This document shows, one piece after another, positions 58,302 to 64,000 of a stretch of 64,000 nucleotides of DNA (the first letter of the stretch is position 1; each line of letters begins with the position of its first letter). The stretch covers positions 340,614,196 to 340,678,195 of the forward strand of contig OY821517.1 in NCBI GenBank assembly GCA_963682025.1, read 5' to 3'. The position numbers and the translations under genes were made by a program. The notes under the pieces were generated by a model. That model saw nothing but the letters and a program-made list of their open reading frames with translations, made no database searches and was not told the DNA's origin. This DNA comes from Cordilura impudica. Lineage: Eukaryota; Arthropoda; Insecta; Diptera; Scathophagidae.

Positions 58302-59541
58302 ATAGGGAATTTTTTTTTTACTTAGATAGAACTTACGAAGCGGTTAGCTGTCAAACAAACTGTAACACGGCACTCACTTTTTGACATTTACGTTCAGTAT
58401 ACCCCGGCAAATCACCAATAATAGATTTGCATTTGAATATTGCTACAAAAGTATCCAAAATTTACTTTGAAAATTAGTAATCGATTCGCTCAACTTATAG
58501 ACGACTTCTTGATTTTTATGGCGCACATAATCGTCCATCTGAGCGAGCCACCCGTCCAGCTTTGGATAGATTTCATACCACACAGTCTCTAAATAATGCG
58601 GTCACATTAACACGTCGAAGGAATGTGAGTACTGAAGAGAATATCGCCGTTGTAAACAAAAGTGTGGAAGCAGATCCAAATTTATCGTTTCGTCGTCGGT
58701 CGCAGGAATTGGGACTCTGTCCGTCCGCAACGTGGTAAATTTTTTTCACATATCTTGGCCCACACTCGTATAAGATCCAGCTGGTCCAGGAATTAAAACC
58801 ACGAGACTATCATAAGCGTTGTTCTTTCGCTAATTGGGCGCCAGAGCAGTTCGAAACTGACCCGATGTTTTATCGCAAAATTGTGTTCAGCGATGAGGCT
58901 CATTTTTGGTTTGATGGATTTGTAATAAAAAAAAAATGCCACATATGGAATGAGACCAATCTACAACAGACTATACAGACTCCAATACATCCAGAAAAAT
59001 GCAGCTTTTGGTTCGGTTTGCATGCTGATGGCATCATCGGACCTTATTTCTTCAAAAATGAAGAAGGAGCTCGTGCTACGTTCAATGGAGATCATTACAG
59101 CACCTTGACCAATGATTTTTTAATTGAAAATATAGATAACATCGATCGGGGCGAAATTTGGTATCAACTAGATGGCGCTGCGTGCCATACGGCGACCGCA
59201 ACCATCGTCTTATTGAAATCAAAATTAGACGATAAGTTGATTTCGAGCAATGGACCTGTCTGTTGGGCTCCAAGGTCGTGAAATTTGATACCTCTCGATT
59301 ATTTCCTACGTAAAATCACTGGTTTATACTGATAAACCAGCAACAATTGATGCCTTGAAGGCCAACATTGTTCATGTTATTCGTGACTTACGGCCAGTGA
59401 TTCTCGAAATAGTGGCCCATAAGTCCAGAATGCGCTTCGTCAAGAACAGCCGTGGTGGCCATATTCTCCACATCATTATCAAATGTTAATGCCATGTAGA
59501 TATTTCGAATATAAATCGGTCTTAAAAAGACACCCTATATT
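58302..59541 (+). pseudogene. Third Tc1/mariner-type transposase, catalytic site lost
   Basis: Plus strand. HTH-like part QLIDDFLIFMAHIIVHLSEP region (58495-58560, other frame), VRTLTRRRNVSTEENIAVVN-type part (58600-58660), then FYRKIVFSDEAHFWFDGFV (first Asp), CSFWFGLHADGIIGPYFF, WYQLDGAACHTATA (second Asp), and CWAPRS-stop-NLIPLDYF. In the relative at 53807 the last stretch is RSCDL; here Cys became a stop and the third catalytic Asp became Asn. The right end shows GACACCCTATA; the left has ATAGGG, so TIRs are weak. Closely related to the 53807 element but older. The frame at 58865-59281 is its largest open piece. Confidence 0.8.
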
Positions 59542-62372
59542 TTATTTATAGAAAAACTGTGTTCGAATTTCAAAATTTTTCTAAAGAATAATATTTCTTT
59601 CTATGTGAATATTTCTTTCTAACAAATATAAGTTATGAGACTGTTTGTCCCTCTGTTATTCAAAGCTTTAAAAATTTCACAATTATTATAGACAATAATT
59701 ATTTGTCAAGAAAAAAGATGTCTCAATATCGAGGACTAGACTGTTTGAAAAATAATTTAAAATTTATTAAAACAAAAAAAAAAATTTACTTTAATCAGTC
59801 TATTAAATTCTATAAGCCCAATTAAATATTGTTTAAAATTAGTTTATTTTTTGAATTTAGAATTTCTAAATACCAATTATGTTAATTCCTAATATTCAAC
59901 TCTCATCCGATGTATTGATATACTCAAATGTCTCTCACCTTAGCTTGTACTTCCATATTTATTGTACAAATTACTATAATACTTTTAAATAAATATTATA
60001 AAATTTTATGAAATTTCTTAATCAAATATTGAGCACCACCGTTCAACACACAAGACAATAATTTTTTTACAATCAACCAACCAACCAACTAACGTTGATA
60101 GACAATTAACCAAGACTGTCGCATGGAAAACTGTTACACACGCTGATGGTACTATTAACAATGTTTATTCTATATAACGAATGTAAAAGTCAGATAAAAA
60201 AGTAGAAAAAATTGCAACGGCAACTATTGAAAAGAAAAATAAATAAAAAAAAAAAAAAACGAACCAATTAACGAACTTTTAGGAAAATATTTTTATCACA
60301 ATTTGTTTATTTATTTTTTTTCAGCTAACAAATGCATTTTAACTAATGGTTGGAGAAGACTGAACTGAACTAAATGTAAAGAATTAACAGCTAAATTCTA
60401 AAAAAAAAAAATAGTAGAAAATAACAAGATAACACAAGTATTGGAAAAAAGGGTTAAAAAATCTCTAGTTTTGTTTTGTTTTTAAATTGAGGGTATGCTT
60501 GCATATGTAAAAATATTTTCAAAAGCCTAAAAGCATGCAATGGTTTTTTTGAAAATAGAAAATAAATCTAGAGCCATATGGTTGAGTACACACTAAACCA
60601 TTTACTGTAGAAATTGAATGCAGCTTCAGATTTGGTAAAACGAAACGTAACGAATGTTGTTGAAATTTGTAGGAAATAATTTGAGAAAAACTTCTCAAAT
60701 TTTAATTGTCAAATATAAGAAAAGCAGAGCCTTAAACCAATTTTAAATAAAATTGCGATTGATATTTTTTCATTTTAAGAAAGATCCTGCTGATATTTAG
60801 GTATTCTAAATACACTATAAAAATCCCGTAAGGTTTCATGACACTTTTTATGTTTTCAATGTCGCTGAACCCGAATCTGAAGTCAGTTTTTTTGAATCAC
60901 CTTACATACCGTCCTGAAACCCTGCGGGATTTAATTTTTTTTGGAAAATTGTTGCACAGTGATATGGGTTTGAAATTAAGATTTTGAATACGATGTTCAG
61001 GCTGTCATTTTATAATTTAAATCGAAATTATTTCAGTCTGGCAAATAAATCTCTCAAAATATGATCATTTATTTTATAGAAAAACTGTGGAAGAATTGAA
61101 TAAATTTGCGATATAAAAACTGTACGGTAAACTGTGTCAATATTTATACTTTTTCTGTAAAAAGAACTGTTTTCAAAAAAGTTGGAAAATTAAGATTTTG
61201 TAAAACAAAAACAATTTTTTATTATTTTATGATTTCGTCATAAAAAACACAAATAATGGTAACAAACAAATAATTTATGTAAAATGTTGAAAGTAAAAAA
61301 TATTAGAAAAAAATTTTTTTTCATATATTCATTTTAGTTTCATATAAAAATATATTCATTTTCTTATTGTAAAAAAATTTGTTCATTCAAAGAGTAAATA
61401 AAAAAAAAAACGAATTTTTGACTTAAATGATATCGATATAGGTCGTATATGGGTATCCCGCATAATTTTCAGCGCTGAATATTTTGGCCTATTTTAAGTA
61501 TGGGAAAGTCAAAGATTCGTCGATTTGTGCAATAATTTCATCCATTTTCCTCAAAAAGATGAAAAAATCCAAAAAAAAATGCACGAAAACGCCCCCTGGC
61601 GGCTGTAAAAATAAAAGTAAATATGAAAAATGGATTCCCCCGGAATACACATTTTCAATAATTTTTTACATTTGAATTATTATTATAGAAAATATGAAAA
61701 TATCAAAGTTTTGGCAGACTCGAAATTGATTTTAGAGGTATGGTTCTATGGGCAAATATACTTGTTATGACCCATAGTAACAGAATCGCGATGAACCCTT
61801 GGAGATTTTTCGGCCCCATACAATTTGACACACCCTAATGTATTTATAAAAAATTCCACAAAAACAGTTTTAATAATTGAATTAGAAATTAATCAATTAT
61901 CAATTTTGAAAGAAAAAACAATATAAGAAAAAATTTTTTTCAATAAAAATATATTTATTTTAATTTAATTTAAAAATATATTCATTTCTTTATTAAAAAA
62001 AAAAATTGTGGTAAAGTAAAACCATTATTAAATGAAAAAAAAAAAAAAAAAAAATTGGGGGAAAAATTATATGTGTATTTATTTAAAAAGGAACTTGAAA
62101 AAATTTTGAAGAAAACTTTTTTATATATAAAAACCAAGAAAAAAAAATAAGAAACACAGTTTCATTAATTAAGTTAGAAATAAATCATTTAACAAAAAAA
62201 AAAAAAAAAAGAGTAAAATTATAAAACTAAAAAATTAAAAAAAAAAACTTTTTTTTGTTTTTTTTTCTACATATCAAAACTAAGAAAAAAAATTAAGGAA
62301 AACAGTTCCAATTATTAAGTTCAAAATTAATCTATTGCCTATTTTGTCAAAAAAAAAAAAAATAAATAATAT
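59542..62372. other. AT-rich DNA with homopolymer runs, no gene
   Basis: Long A and T runs (for example 62034-62056 and 62190-62210) and unique AT-rich sequence. No exon, transposon end or RNA gene recognised. Short frames such as 61484-61675 are lysine-rich by-products of A-runs. Confidence 0.5.
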
Positions 62373-62542
62373 ACTCAAACCTGTTTTTGTGCGGTCTCTC
62401 TTTGTGCGATTTCTTTTGCGCGATATGTGCAAATATACGCAAATTTTCAAATTTCATATATCACAAAAAAAAAAAACGCACAAAACAAATCGCACAAATA
62501 AGAAATCGCACAAGAGAGACCGCACAAAAAACTGGTTTGAGT
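62373..62542. mobile_element. Short hairpin element, 170 bp, near-perfect palindrome
   Basis: ACTCAAACC through GTTTTTGTGCGGTCTCTC and TTTGTGCGATTTCTT is mirrored at the right by AAGAAATCGCACAA through GAGAGACCGCACAAAAAAC and GGTTTGAGT, leaving a short AT-rich loop. The flanks carry TA (ATATACTC... / ...GTGTATAC), in keeping with a Tc1/mariner-type MITE. A GC-rich stem in an A/T desert stands out. No product. Confidence 0.75.
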
Positions 62543-63620
62543 GTATACAAATAAGAAAACTAATTTTTACTTAAAACGTTTTTGACCTAAATATAATAAC
62601 AAAAAAAAAATATACAAATAACTTCCTAGAATAATATAATTAATAAAAAAATATTTAAAAAAATGTTGAAGAAAATTTTGTTTTGAAAATATTTTTTTCA
62701 GTGAAAAAATAAAAAAAAAATTAGGGATTTTTTTTTATATTAAAAAAAACTTAATAATAATAATTTTGTTAAATTTAATTTATATTTTAAATAAAAACAT
62801 TAATAAATAGAAACTTCATTTATTTATTTAATTATTACGTGAAAAGATGTAAATAATTTCTGAAAACCAAAAATATTTTTAGAGAAAAATATTTATTTTC
62901 CTTTGTTAGAAACAACTTAATAATTTAAATTTTAAATAAAAAAATTAAAAAAAAACAATTATGTTACATTATTCTCTAAATGTTGAATAAAAAATTAGGA
63001 AAACAATTCTGTTAAATGTTAAGTGACACAATAAGAAACACAAATTTCTTTAAAAAAAAAAAAAAACAATTTAAATAAAAAATACCTTAAAATAATGTTA
63101 AAACAATTTTTTTTTTCTTTTTGAAGTAAGAAAATAATATTTGTTGATTTGAAATAATTAATGGTAACAAAAAAATTAGCAAAAAAATACAAATTATATA
63201 AAAACAATTATGTTTTATATATGTATATTCATATACCGTGTCGGTGGCAACATATTGGACGAAAATGTCATCATACTCTTTTGACAGAGAAAATTGACTT
63301 AAGCAGATTTACAACAACAAAAAAATTATGAAAAGTGTAAGCCCCGTCTTTAATAAAGACATGGAGCTATTAAAGTTATTCTCTCTTTAGAATTGTTAAA
63401 ATAAACAAATAACAAAAGAAACATAAATTGCAAGTGACAAAACATTTTGGCAAAAAAACAGTTTAAAAGAAAAAGAAAATATACCGCTACATTTATTTTA
63501 GAAAAAGTTTAGAATTGAACATAATTTTCACTTTAATGTTAAACACATTTGATGAACAATTAGGGTAAATATCTCCTTAAACCAAAACATATACTAAGGA
63601 AAATTATAGTATGGAAAAGA
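62543..63620. other. AT-rich non-coding DNA
   Basis: No gene recognised. A short higher-complexity stretch at about 63235-63300 (ACCGTGTCGGTGGCAACA) has no identified match within the window. Confidence 0.5.
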
Positions 63621-63639
63621 GAGTGGGCCGACCTGCTAA

Positions 63640-64000
63640 TTACCTGCTAAAACCGTAAACAGAGGAAGACATGTTATGGTGTGGGGTTGCTTCTTAGGTG
63701 AAAGCTTAACCTTAACTCAAAATCGATAGCATAATGGACAAAAATATGCATAAGTATGTATAGCAAGAGATAATGCTTCCGAATGCCAATGAGAAAATGC
63801 CTACTCCGTAGATATTCGAACATGACAATGACCCGAAACACACTACCAAATTAGAGCAAAAATTACTGAGAAAAGAAAGATGTGGCCGGTCTGCCCAACT
63901 TTAATCCGGTTGAAAACCTATTGGGAATTGTAACCAAAGAAGTCAATCGCGAATCGATACATAGCGATCCAACCAAGTTCTACCAAGCCATAAATGATGA
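63640..64000 (+). pseudogene. Tc1-type (DDE) transposase fragment, runs off the window
   Basis: Plus strand, in shifting frames: GRHVMVWGCF, IDSIMDKNMHKYV-stop-QEIMLPNA, FEHDNDPKHTTKLEQKLL (second catalytic Asp), then LPNFNPVENLLGIV (third acidic residue, Glu of NPVENL) and TKEV. This order and the final Glu mark the Tc1 (DD34E) branch, unlike the three D/D/D-type relatives at 53.8-59.5 kb. At least two stops and two frameshifts. The first Asp and N-terminus were not located, and the C-terminus lies beyond the edge. Confidence 0.8.

Overview
The window looks like a piece of a higher-fly nuclear genome, most likely a calyptrate (blowfly or house-fly type). It is very AT-rich, its introns are several kilobases to more than 13 kb long, and it is packed with dipteran-style transposon debris. 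There is one recognisable host gene, on the minus strand: the 3' part of an LMO7-family LIM-domain gene, which I read as the orthologue of Drosophila smash (smallish). No other host gene, tRNA, rRNA or CRISPR was found.

The gene reads from right to left in four coding exons: 44391-42807, 37202-35675, 31875-31586 and 17700-17513. All three internal introns have GT/AG borders, and the reading phases join exactly, giving about 1,196 residues of open frame. The protein runs from a Q/N-rich region with clustered tyrosine motifs and a proline-rich stretch, through a charged coiled coil, to a C-terminal LIM domain ending in a PDZ ligand (-SCV). The N-terminus and promoter lie upstream, above 44392 or beyond the window. 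The 44392-64000 stretch is therefore probably 5' intron or upstream DNA.

Region by region: 1-15840 is a tandem array of a satellite of about 145 bp, split by an 8.76-kb composite insertion (2318-11077). The array carries two copies of a 160-bp foldback that encodes a hammerhead-ribozyme-like core. 15841-17512 is AT-rich 3' flank. 17701-31585 is a 13.9-kb intron holding a GGTAC/TTTTTATA minisatellite, Harbinger-like MITEs, DINE-1-like elements, nested Helitrons and a 3.3-kb inverted duplication. 31876-35674 holds a 15-bp minisatellite. 37203-42806 holds AT-rich DNA with repeated DINE-1-like 3' ends. 44392-64000 holds a 5'-truncated non-LTR retrotransposon, small foldback elements, another DINE-1-like element, another Helitron, three related mariner/Tc-type transposases, a short hairpin element and a Tc1-type transposase cut by the window edge.

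The most interesting item is the hammerhead-like core in the foldback units of the satellite. Next come the transposon insertions that can be dated or delimited exactly, because an uninterrupted copy of the target lies in the same window (4759-5249, 26141-26560, 27657-27992 and 2318-11077).
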